Source: Chrysomallon squamiferum
Lineage: Eukaryota; Mollusca; Gastropoda; Neomphalida; Peltospiridae
Reading direction: 5' to 3'
Assembly: GCA_012295275.1 (NCBI GenBank)
Contig: CM022665.1
Coordinates: 39,528,295 to 39,592,294 of the forward strand
DNA: 64,000 nt
Shown: positions 12,741 through 28,263 of the stretch, piece after piece
How positions within the stretch are numbered: the first letter of the stretch is position 1
Layout of the letters: every line of letters starts with the position of its first letter
Made by a program: the position numbers and the translations under genes
Notes under the pieces: generated by a model
The model's input: only the letters and a program-made list of their open reading frames with translations
Database searches by the model: none
What the model was told of the DNA's origin: nothing

Positions 12741-14589
12741 TAACATTGTGTATGTACAAATTGTAAATGTGTATACAAGTGTTTAAGTAACGTATTGTAA
12801 CTAACGGCAGGGTCCAGCTGTGCAAATCAATGATGATGTTCGCACTGAAACACCGGGGCAGGTCCCATTGCCACCAACCACGTTGCATTTTCGTGTTTCA
12901 CGCTTTATATGTGAACCTGATCCACACGTAACAGAACAAGGCTCCCATCTTGAAAACCAAATACTCCATTGAGTTTCTACAAATAAAAGTGTCAGTAAAT
13001 TGTAAATCACTGTTTCTTGTTTTCATACTGGTAGTCAGTTAACTGGAATAAAACAGCTACAGTAGAATAAAATAAAAAATCATTTCACTGATAATTATTA
13101 TGCTGAGCAAAGAACACAAGATAATTTAATTCAGTGATTCCGATATCCTACCTGCGCAGTCTCCTGTCTTGCACCAGCCCTCTGTGTCATTACGACTTAT
13201 ACCAGGGCAGTTGCTTCCACCAGTACAGGTCCTCCTAACGTACACTTTTCGATAACCCCAACCGCAGGACGAAATGCAGTCACCATAACTGATTGTCCAA
13301 GCATTCCAGGTACCATTATCTGCTGCTACCATCTTGCTGGCACGAGGGATACCCCTAACTGGGCTCTGCCGGGCAGCTGCAGTTGCAGCTGTAGTCGTAC
13401 CTGTCACTCTAGACACAGCAGTGGCTGTTGGCACATCTGTAGTTGCAGACACACGTGAAAATGTAAGCTCATCAGACACTGCTGACTCACCAGAAGCTAT
13501 ACCCTCATCAGAATCTGAAGGCTCACCAGAAGCTATGGGCTCATCAGAGGCTGTAGGTATATTTTTCAAATGAAAATTGAACTTAATGATCAAAATGGTA
13601 GTGGTTAATATATATGTATGTAAACACAAACATACTGACAACATGTAAGATCAGACGATATGTAGAATGCCTGAATACTTCAGGAAATAAACGCAGTGAC
13701 TGATTTTTTAAAGGTAATTTATAGACACTTTGCTTAAAATGAAAACATCATTAACAACAACAGAAAGTCTGTAATATATACAAGATGTGTATGTATATTT
13801 GTATATGTGTGTGTGTGTGTGTGTGTATGTAAGTGTGTTGCAAATAGATTTTGTTTTGTTATTTTTGACAGAAGAAGAAAAAAAAAAGAGGGGGCGATAT
13901 TTTCAGAAAGATTTTGTTTTTGATCGTGGAATTTACGAATTTTGAAATTTTATTATATATATTTATTTTTTAATATTATTTTTATTTATTTATTTATTTT
14001 TATTTAAAAAAAAAAAAAATAATAATAATTTATATATTTATTTATTTATTTATTTTATTATTATTATTTTTTTATTATGTAAGAGTTTGCAGAAGCATCG
14101 AGTAATAAAACTAACACATTCTCTGTGGTAGAACACTGGACTCAGTTGTGATTTGTCACAGTATCAGTCAAACGTGGATCCTGCATTTCATCAGCATCTG
14201 TCTCATGCCATTATTATAAACGAGAATGAGTGACAGTAATAAATGTTAATAACAAAATGAGCTGAGGGGTGTTACCTCCTGTCCTGGTTTTCTGGTAAAG
14301 CCAATAAGAACGTTTTCTACAAGATGCAGGTTTATACCTAACTAGTGTTACCAACAGTAACTCCAAAGATGTCATTTTTAGGCCGTACGCTTAGGCCACG
14401 TTTTATCAGCTATTGACCAGAAGGCTACTAATGTCTACTTTTCAGGCTTCCGAGTTACTTTTATTAATTACGAGAAAACAAAGGGATAAAAACTCATTCA
14501 TTCAACGTACCAGTAACATCTGAATGCACGTTCAACTGCATGAAACAGCAGCTGAGCATAATAACACGGGCAATGTTTATCCAATCCAT
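9099..14589 (-). CDS. TSR gene 2: membrane-anchored protein with Ser/Ala/Thr-rich linker and four TSRs
   Basis: Seven coding exons on the minus strand: 14589-14511 (signal peptide, MDWINIARVIMLSCC), 13550-13152 (linker plus T1), 12976-12806 (T2), 11925-11737 (T3), 11414-11244 (T4), 10512-10404 (transmembrane), 9153-9099 (tail and TGA). The sum is 1173 bp, 390 aa. All introns between repeats are phase 1, as in gene 1. The linker (about 80 aa) is acidic and Ser/Ala/Thr-rich, with repeated SDE and IASGE units. T1 and T3 are the CGWG type, T2 and T4 the CSVTCG type. Unlike gene 1, both CGWG repeats keep Ser/Thr in the O-fucosylation position (CISSCG, CSATCG). The transmembrane exon is 109 bp in both genes and its helix shares VIG, FTA and VMI-type positions. 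The tail, WRRKASYQWFGVDNPSFV, is the same length as in gene 1 and keeps SY and GVDNPS. Paralogy by tandem duplication is clear; function (adhesion or guidance receptor) is inference. Confidence 0.86.
9880..10012. repeat. (ATT)n and poly-T low-complexity tract
   Basis: Long ATT runs mixed with poly-T, in the 3.7-intron stretch between tail and transmembrane exons of TSR gene 2. Apparent ORFs of Ile, Tyr and Phe here are artefacts of the repeat. Confidence 0.85.
10518..10655. repeat. (AAT)n microsatellite
   Basis: A long, slightly interrupted AAT array lies immediately upstream (minus strand) of the transmembrane exon acceptor of TSR gene 2. Gene 1 has a shorter AAT run in the same place (1540-1590), so the array predates the duplication or both are prone to expansion. 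Confidence 0.85.
11517..11651. repeat. 17-bp minisatellite, eight units
   Basis: The unit CCTCTCATAACTTCCGT repeats every 17 bp from 11520, with single-base variants (CATA/CGTA, CCGT/CCAT/CCCT/TCGT). It lies in the intron between T3 and T4 of TSR gene 2 and is much less AT-rich than its surroundings. Confidence 0.9.
12687..12738. repeat. (TG)n microsatellite
   Basis: About 25 TG units in the intron following T2 of TSR gene 2. Confidence 0.9.
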
Positions 14590-14611
14590 ATCATCATATC
14601 TTCTACAGTAT
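14590..14611 (-). other. 5' untranslated part of the signal-peptide exon, TSR gene 2
   Basis: An acceptor (TATTTCATAG) ends at 14612, so this exon has an upstream non-coding partner. The arrangement matches gene 1. Confidence 0.6.
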
Positions 14612-15450
14612 CTATGAAATAAGAAAGTTTTCAAACCGTTACTAAACATACTTGAATTAATATGGTGATGACGTTCTTTGACATCGCAAACTAATAATGT
14701 ATTTTTATTTACCACTGTACAGTATTTTGTTATCTAAGATAATGCAGTGAGAAAAATATTTTTATTTAACATATTATAAATTAAAACGTTACTGCTTTCA
14801 TTATAAATTTCAGTAAATTGTTTTACTTTAACGACGGTCTTGTATCACTGTCAAATTATGTTGTGCACAGAAACAGTATAAATATATTTTTTGCTTATGT
14901 GTCACTTGTCACAGAGATCTTCAGACCATCAAGAGTACTGTTTATGTTGTCGTCGTAGGATCATTTGAGGTATTCTATCGGTTCTGTTGTTAAAAGTAAG
15001 TGACTGCTCTGTTGATCTGAATAAACATTATCCGTATCTTTACGTCTCATGTGATATTTTTTACATTAAATCTCAGACTTAATACTTACTTGCGTTCTTC
15101 TTTAAAGAGATCACAAAAACAAACCAAGTTGATCTAGGAAAGGCAAGGCGTTCGGTTTGTCTTGGTGGCTTAAATTACATGCTTCGTTTACACAAAATTC
15201 CGGCACTGGATATCACAACGTGTACTAGTTTTTCTATAAAATACAATTTCATTGCTTTCTATTAAATACATTTATTAATTTTAATGTTTAAGGGTTTCAC
15301 AAATAATTATGCCAGCAGTTTTTAATATTTATAACTTATAATTAAAGATTGCGCGACGTGTTTGTAATGTCATTCTGGCCGCCATCTGAATTAGCACCAA
15401 GTGCGCTGTTTTATATTCTAAGTACAGGTACCAGATGATTTATTCAAAAG
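14612..15450 (-). promoter_or_regulatory. upstream region of TSR gene 2 with blocks shared with gene 1
   Basis: Three blocks (about 14995-15045, 15075-15190 and 15355-15430) match blocks upstream of gene 1 in order and orientation. They are the best candidates for the promoter and a first non-coding exon. Confidence 0.4.
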
Positions 15451-16983
15451 CATATTTTGTTTTTCTTACAAAGTGAACTGCGGACACGAGTCATATCTTA
15501 TAAGCATCAGCCAGTAGGTGTCAGGACCAGTCACCGTGGTCGATACACACGTTGTAACTTAGTTTATTTTTGCTTTTTCTCGCCATGATTTTTTTGTGGT
15601 CATTAAACGGTAAAAAATCAACGGCAATCATATTTAACAGATACAGAATTATACGCTTCTAAAGCCGGTTTTCTGGTCTGGTACCTGTTCAGTGCAATTG
15701 GTCATATTGATAACGCGTAGCATCTTCACTGGTCCCGGGATATAACATACATGATATAGGAAAGCAAAACGAGTCCTATCTTAACGCTGTTTTCTTTGAA
15801 TAATTCCGTTATAGTAAGTTATGAGAAGTTAAAATAACTACGAAATTACCTATAATGGTATATTTCAAATTTGAAAAAAATAAAATAAAATAAAATAAAA
15901 TAATAATAATAATAATAAGAAGAAGAAATAAGAATAAAATAAAATGTATTCTTATTCAGCAAAAATTCCCAATATTAAATGAATTAACTGAAATGTTTAA
16001 AAACTTTTAAAGCATATTATCATAACTTTCAGTTAGGATAAATTTTATATAATAATAATATTATTAATAAATAAATAAATAAATAAATAATAAAAAAGAA
16101 ATTTAAAAATCTGTACTCTTAACTTAAATAAGAATTCGTTCACCTTACTTTGAACTATTCAGTTTACTAGTCTAAGTTAACCAACCAGAAGTTCAAAATT
16201 TAGGTTTGACGTCATTATAACGTCAGAGACTGATTACCATATATGTCCGCCCTGCACAGATACCCGCGAACGAACAAATGAGCATGCAATATGTACCACA
16301 ATAAAAAACAACATTTTTTCTTTCCAATGCACTGTGCTGTTTTTGTATTGAAGAAAGCGTGCGATTTTTTTTTTTTTTTTATTTTTTTTTTACGAATCAT
16401 GTCATTTCATTTACAGACACAGCGTAGTCTACCTTCCTACGCGTCGTAAAAAGTACACTTAGTTCCATTTCAGCCCTTCCCGCGTTTTTGCCAGTCACAC
16501 AAAGAAGGCTTAACATTAGTCTCATTTGAAAGCGCATGAATTTCCCTTCAAAACTATTTTTTTCCGTTTTTTTTTGAACCCAGCAACATTTTGTTTCGGA
16601 ACTCAGTCTTTTGCCTCCCTACCCCGCCCCATCAATCCTACTCTACCGAGTTGGTAACATCTCTTTACACAGGTCTTTTAATTCTGGAATGAAAATAAAT
16701 ATTTAAAAAAAAAAAAAAAAAAAAAATTAAAAAAAATGTAACTTTAATTATGAAAATAGGATTATATTTAGGCATTTTATTGTTATTTTAAAGTTCTGAA
16801 AGAAAACAGTCAGATGTGAGATAGGGATGAATGTGGGGAATAAAATTAAACAGTATCTACATATTAAAACGCTTGCTTGAAATATGTGCATTTTCATGCT
16901 TCTGTTTATAAATTTGTGAAACATGAACTGGCAAAATCAGGACTTTCAAAACGGTGTTTTTTTAATGTTTTTTTGTTTTTTGT

Positions 16984-17024
<41 letters not shown>

Positions 17025-18058
17025 TTACTGAAAGTTTTGAGAACGTTATCAGCCATAACCAAAAGAGAAACATTTTGTCTTGTTCTGTGACTTTTTTTTT
17101 GTAAAAAAAAAGGCAAAAATTTAAAACTAATAATAAAAAAAAAAAAAAAAAAATAAATAATAATAATAATAAAAAAATACGTAAACAAAATAATAATAAT
17201 AAGTACTGTTATTGTTTTAGGATGAAGTTTTCATTATATATTCAATTATAAACACTGTAGAGTAATAACCTATTAAATAAAAATAATCAAATATATAAAT
17301 AAATGTAATAATAATAAAAATAACAACAACAACAACAATTTTGATAATAAAAACTGTAAAAAAAATAAATAAAAACAATAAAATATTATGTCATATTTTG
17401 AAAAGGACAATAACAACAATAAAAAAGAAAGGTACAAAACGAGAAAACATGGGTAAAAGATGATATTGATAATAAATAATAATAATTAAAAATAATAAAA
17501 TAAAATAAAATAAAAATAATAGTAAATATTTATTTTGCATAGAAATGTAACCGTTGACCGAAATAAGAGCTCGGTCGTTAACGTATAAAATTCGGTGAAA
17601 CAACCTCAATATCCAGTAAAAATAAATAAATAAATGATATATTATAGAACTATAATAAAAATAATTAATTAATAATAATAATAATAATAATAATAAAATA
17701 ATAATAATAATAATAATAAAAATAAAAAATTAAAACAAAGTTAAAAATACAAAAATAAAAAGATTAATAAAATTCTGTAATAATAATAATGATAACAACA
17801 GTATAAATCTTGAATCAGCACATAGTTTATTTTATTTTGTGTAAACGTAAGCATAAACTTTTTTGTTTGCTTTAGAATACAAAAATCATTTGAAGTTCAT
17901 AAAAAAATTGTCAGGAACATTATCATAAAAGTTTATATAATATCAACACTATTTTTACGTCTTTATCTTTTTTTTTTTTTCTCAGTGTTTTCTGACATCT
18001 GAGTTACAAAGTTGCTAATTGATCATGATAGTTCAATATATGCACGCGTGTGTATGTG

Positions 18059-18070
18059 TATGTGTATGTG

Positions 18071-18146
<76 letters not shown>
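18059..18146. repeat. compound (TA)n(GA)n microsatellite
   Basis: GT/TA-rich sequence passes into about 28 GA units. The out-of-frame ORFs made of Arg-Glu or Leu-Ser here are spurious. Confidence 0.9.
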
Positions 18147-18149
<3 letters not shown>

Positions 18150-18457
18150 TCGTGCAGAAAAATATAACGCATACAACAAAAACATATTTTTCTTCTTAAT
18201 CAGCCAATGTAAAACTTTCGTGTCAATCTCTCCCTGATTGTGCATGTATATGTAAGTATCTGAGTACACGTTTGACGAAAAACCACAGCAGAGCGTAACA
18301 CCAACTTTTAAATAGCTAAAACCGCAACAATAACATTTTTATTGAACAATATGTAATCTGATAACATATATGCAAAATATATAACAGTTGTTCGTCTTCA
18401 AGACCGCGATGTAAAACACCACTTGGTTGCGTTGACACTGATGGGCTCTTGCTGCTG

Positions 18458-18488
<31 letters not shown>

Positions 18489-18696
18489 AAATAAATAAAA
18501 AAAAAAAAAAATAAAATAAATAATAATAAAAATAAAAAAAAAATAAATAAATAATGAAAAAAAAAAAAAAAAAAATTAATAATAATAATAAGAAAAAAAA
18601 AAAAAAAAAATAACAATATTAATAAAAAAATTTTTTTTAAAAAACAAACAATGTAAAATAAAATAAAAAAATTAATATATATATATATATATAATG

Positions 18697-18727
<31 letters not shown>

Positions 18728-18740
18728 AATAAAAAAGAAA

Positions 18741-18823
18741 GTTAATTTTATCAGTGATATTATGGCCAAATGATATTTTGGAATAGATTATAATCTAGAA
18801 TTATAAGTGGAAGGAAATTATAA

Positions 18824-18854
<31 letters not shown>

Positions 18855-18943
18855 AAATAAAATAATAATAATAATAATAACAAAAAATTTAAGAAAACAA
18901 CAACAACAATATTTAAAAAAAATAAAAAAAAAAAAAAAAAAAA

Positions 18944-18983
<40 letters not shown>

Positions 18984-19119
18984 AAATGAAAAAAAAAAAT
19001 AAAAAAAGAGTTCATTTTATCAGTGCTATTATGGCCAAATGATATTTTGAAATAGATCAAAATCTAGAATTTTAAGTGGAAGAAAATTATGAAAAAAAAA
19101 AAAAAAAAATAAATTATAA

Positions 19120-19185
<66 letters not shown>

Positions 19186-19386
19186 TTAAGAAAACAACAA
19201 CAATATTTAAAAAAAATAAAAAAAGGAAAATAAAATAAAAAATGTATATATATATATATAAAAATGAAATAAAAAAAAATAAATAAATAAAAAAAGAAAG
19301 AGTTCATTTTATCAGTGCTATTATGGCCAAATGATATTTTGAAATAGATCAAAATCTAGAATTTTAAGTGGAAGAAAATTATGAAA
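18741..19386. repeat. three diverged copies of a unit with an 80-bp conserved core
   Basis: The core ATTATGGCCAAATGATATTT, followed by a shared AATAGAT..AATCTAGAATT..AAGTGGAAG..AAATTAT stretch, occurs at about 18741-18822, 19007-19090 and 19297-19386. The spacing is 259 and 292 bp. Between cores lie variable poly-A, AAT, AAC and TA tracts in similar order, so the whole unit was duplicated twice. Copies 2 and 3 are nearly identical; copy 1 is more diverged. No coding potential was seen. Confidence 0.85.
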
Positions 19387-19507
19387 AAAAAAAAAGGAAT
19401 CATATGTAGTCAGTGACACTAATTACGACCACAAAGTTAAGAAAAAAATAAACAGTAATAAAATATAACGTCATAAACACAATAGTATTATTTGTATAGT
19501 ACCGTAC

Positions 19508-19984
19508 CGCTGTAGTCCTTTCTACCACAAGTTGGGAGAGAACTGCTACGTCTAGCATAGTTTTTTCGATAGACCCAGCCGTTTCTCAAAACGCTATTAG
19601 CGTAACTGATTGTCCAAGCACACCAGGCACCATCTACAGCTGAAATTTCAAAACATGCTGCATCAGAGAAAGGACTGATTTCTAACATATCTACATTTTT
19701 TTTTCCTTCTTTTTAAATAGTTTCATTAAACTGTAATTCATATTTTGAAAGACAAAATGTAGGGTAGGTCGGAAATAAATAAAGTTTTATTTCCAAGTTA
19801 CCATTCTCCGGGGCAAGGATGTTGAAAACTTGTATAACAATTCCTAATTATCTAACACTGGAAAACAATGGTTGTAATGGTGCGTTTTTTTTATTCATAT
19901 ATTGAGATACCTACCAAAAACGACATCAAACCACAGACAATAGAAGTTCCATCGAATTACGTTGATAATCTTCGTCCAAGACAT
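19508..19984 (-). pseudogene. decayed third TSR gene copy (start exon plus one degenerate TSR)
   Basis: Minus-strand 19984-19915 reads MSWTKIINVIRWNFYCLWF and ends in phase 1 before GTAGGT, like the signal-peptide exons of genes 1 and 2. A second exon, 19639-19508, starts after TTTCAG and reads AVDGAWCAWTISYA, then NGWVYRKNYARR. It is plainly related to T1 of gene 2 (TWNAWTISYG, CGWGYRKVYVRR), but the structural Cys of the CxxxCG core are gone and the C-terminal third is truncated. No transmembrane or tail exon was found downstream. Both pieces remain open and in phase, so a tiny expressed remnant cannot be excluded. A pseudogene is more likely. Confidence 0.7.
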
Positions 19985-21731
19985 GTCACTAATTGTTTCT
20001 TTAGAAATATACACAGATATGAAATGAAAAAGTTATAAGCAAATTTAATTTTAAAAATAATTAGTTACTGATTTAAAACTGGCTTAAGTAATAAAGTAGA
20101 TAAACATTTTCGTTTGTCGGAATGTCGATTGTAAACGATACTGATATTCATGGTTTTCTCACCTTTCAAATAGAAAATTCTGCCTTCAGAAGTTGTAATT
20201 TTAATCTTTTTAAGTTGGCTTTTATTATTTCTGTCTAAAGTGGCAGAAGTGAATAAACACGTCATCGGGAGGGGTGAACACGTCACCAAGAAAGCAGGTG
20301 CGCGTTTTTTCAACTCGTGAAATCGGCGGCAATCGCTAGATAAATTATAGAATTAATTTTGCATGTTAAGATTAGATTATTCTCATTAAAAGGCTTTCTT
20401 TATTTATTTCCAAAATTTTATTTTACCGGAATAATAAAAAAAGAAAAAAAAAAAAAAAAAAAAAAATAATAATAATAAAAATACCGAAATAATAACAATA
20501 AAAAAATACCGAAATAATAATAAAAAAGTAATAAAAATAAAAAATAAAACATAATGAGGAGGGTATATATTGCAACTTGCAGTGCAAGTTTTCCGTGAGG
20601 GATTTTTGTTAATCTCTAAATCAGACTTGTGAGGAGCAGATAATAATAATTAAAAATATATATTACCCACGTAATTCAGGTCTATCCTAACAATTTCTAA
20701 ATAAAGGTCGCATAAAACGTCATCAATTCATTGACGAATATATATATATATGTGTGTGCGAGTGTATGTGTTTATATATATATATATATATATAAACACA
20801 TACTCACACACATATATTGGTTTTGTTATCTTAACATAATGCCACAAGTGTTGTTTATGAGAGCTTAGTAAAATATTGAATTATGGTGGGAAAAAAAAAA
20901 AAAAAAAAAAAAAAAATTGGTAGAAGTATAACAAATGCTTGGTAACAAACGTATCTGGGTTACTTATCTGAAACCTTTTTGGAGCAGCAGAAAGTGATGT
21001 ATTACAAATTTTGTTTTGCATAACCCAAAACACTTATGACCCCAGGCATTTTTGATGCATGACACTATCTGGCTAAACACATTAATACAACATTCCAGGT
21101 TGTAGATTAATTTGATTGATTATAAACACTTTAAAGAGTTTTCAAAACGGTTAAATATTATTTATTTTGAAAGTGGAAGTAAAGGGCATCACACTTTTAA
21201 AATAATTGTGTATTACGTATGCATTTCTGTAGCATTTAATTAACATTTCTTTTCAGCATTTATTATATCTCTGCTAATTTAAATTTCCATGAGTAGTTTT
21301 AAGCAATTCTAATCACAAAAACAATTTGGTTGTCTAATCTATGCAGTCAAAAGTGGTCTACACTATTTCCAACATTATTTTATATTTTTGTCAGCACAGT
21401 AATTTATATTCTTTGGGCACATCTGTTACAGTTGAGAGAAATAAAAAAAAATTATTTTTTTAATTCAAGTGACTGAAATAGTCAAAACTTAATTTTGTTT
21501 TTAAAAAAGGTATTCTAAAAGGTACGATATCATTATTCATCAAGACCACATTATTTCATTTAAAAATAAACTTCAAAACCACCACCATCAAAATATAATT
21601 ACATTCCGATCTTATATGAAAACGAAAAAAATGATGAAACATTGACATTTTTTGTTGTGATTTATGAAGATTCCATGCTTGCTGTTAAACCACATCATGT
21701 GTTTTGCCTATTTTCAGCTTCCATATTCTGT
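19985..21731. other. intergenic DNA between the TSR family and RPS27A
   Basis: No exon was recognised. It contains poly-A tracts (20441-20466, 20890-20915), a hairpin-forming repeat (20746-20817) and otherwise ordinary AT-rich DNA. Confidence 0.5.
20746..20817. repeat. long hairpin of GT/TA and AC/TA arms
   Basis: The arm ATATGTGTGTGCGAGTGTAT followed by GTGTTTATATA is mirrored by TATAAACACATACTCACACA and CATATAT, giving a near-perfect stem of about 30 bp around a TA core. Confidence 0.7.
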
Positions 21732-21737
21732 TTTATT
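21732..21737 (-). terminator. candidate polyadenylation signal of RPS27A
   Basis: AATAAA on the minus strand about 104 nt beyond the stop codon. A closer ATTAAA (21829-21834) is only about 7 nt after the stop and is a less likely signal. A poly-T tract lies between them. Confidence 0.45.
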
Positions 21738-21840
21738 CTATGAAATTTTCATGAATTAAGGTAAACCAAAATAAAAAAAAAAAAAAAAAAAAAACAAACA
21801 AATGTTACAACGTATATCCAATATGGACTTTAATCAAAAG

Positions 21841-26875
<5,035 letters not shown>

Positions 26876-27650
26876 TGTGACACCTGAAAAAAAAAAAAAG
26901 TTTTCATAAAACTAATGTTAACTATTTTGCAACTTAGGATTCTTTCTCCGATTACTGAAACAAGCCAAAATAGATAATTTATCAAATGGTCAAGTACTAG
27001 AAGTTGATCTGTTGATATACTTTTAATCCATTTTTCTCCCACTTTTTTGTTCTGTATTTTTTTTATTATTAATTGCAACATTCATTCTAATTTTATCAGT
27101 TACATTATCCAGTTTTGGATTCTATTGAAACTGTTTCCAACAAAACAAATTAAATCATTACATGATATGTTCAATCAATGAATAATGAACGATCTACTAG
27201 TTAAATCATTAATACTGCGATAATACGAGTTAGTTACGAGCAGCATGGCAGCATGTCCAACCATGCTAATATGATAAATATCAATAAGGAAACGTGCAAT
27301 ACAACAATGACCAGTATAGTTTTCACTTTCTGTTCACATTATCATTACTTTTTAAGTGAAGTATTTTTATTTTGTTAATACACTTTGTTGTCTGTAAAAA
27401 TATGTAAAATATTATGTCCGGTTATTCAAACATTCAGTACTTATTATGAACGATTATTCAGCGTAACGTGATAGTTAAAACAAGAGACTATATTAACATC
27501 TAGACATTACCAACTTATTATTCGTTTAGCATAATTTTAGTGCTGTTAATATAAACCATATCTAGTAATGTCGTTTCATTTTAAAAGAGATACTATTGTT
27601 AATACTGTGAAAAAACAATATTCTAAGAGCGGTTTCAGCATAACACGCAC

Positions 27651-27674
27651 CTGTCCCAAACAAGGCGGAAGAGG
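27651..27674 (-). promoter_or_regulatory. RPS27A: 5'TOP leader exon of RPS27A
   Basis: The minus strand reads TTTTATCCTCTTCCGCCTTG, then a donor (GACAG|GTGCGT). The pyrimidine tract CCTCTTCCGCC at the likely start is the terminal oligopyrimidine motif of ribosomal-protein mRNAs, which couples their translation to TOR signalling. The exon joins the 26883 acceptor (TTTTTCAG), 8 nt before the ATG. The exact start among the first C residues is uncertain. Confidence 0.75.
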
Positions 27675-27894
27675 ATAAAAGGACGACACATGGCTTTCCA
27701 CGGGGCAGTTAGCCTCGCCATTGGACTTGATTAATACGTTTTAATTAATAACAAATATTTCAATGAAAAATTATGAAAAACTTTAAGTATATATCTTTTG
27801 TTAAACATTTTGTAATTATAATCTCTTTGTAATATTAAAATACATTAAGATACTGTTAGAGGATAACTTTGCGGAACGATCAATTTCCGGTGTC
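27675..27894. promoter_or_regulatory. shared head-to-head promoter of RPS27A and TTC7
   Basis: Only about 220 bp separate the RPS27A TOP start (minus) from the TTC7 start codon (plus). The flanks are relatively GC-rich (27655-27725, 27865-27900) with an AT-rich middle. Both genes are broadly expressed in animals, consistent with a bidirectional promoter. No specific factor site was identified. Confidence 0.6.
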
Positions 27895-28232
27895 ATGGCG
27901 TTAAAAGCAAAAGTCAGTAGACTTGAATCAGAAATTGAGAAATGTAGAAGCGACGCCAATTGGAAGAAAGCTGTGGAATTATCCAAACAACTTGGACAAA
28001 AATATCCTGATTTAGGTTATATCTCACAAAATAAAATTAAATAGTGACATGCTTTATAATGGTTAAAACGACAAATAATCAGTGGTTGAAAAATAACTAA
28101 TATTGTAATAATTATAATTATAATAATTTTAATAAAAGTATAGAGTTATATAATTCGTAATAATAATAGTTTATACGTTTTCTTATTATGATGTGGAAAC
28201 ATAATATTTTATTTAAATTTTGATTAATGTAG

Positions 28233-28263
<31 letters not shown>

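Larger units (their letters stand above)
15451..19500. other. intergenic DNA rich in simple repeats
   Basis: No gene was seen. It holds poly-A and poly-T tracts, AAT and AAAT arrays (about 15900, 17640-17730), a TA/GA array (18059-18146), A-rich DNA (18455-18760) and a triplicated unit (18741-19386). The string at 17380-17406 (ATATTATGTCATATTTTGAA and AAGGAC) closely resembles gene 1 intron sequence at 1084-1110, so it may be a scrap of the decayed third TSR copy. Confidence 0.5.

Noticed and set aside
18398-19352. Phe/Ile/Leu-rich ORFs
   Set aside because: They are produced by poly-A and AAT tracts in the triplicated non-coding unit.
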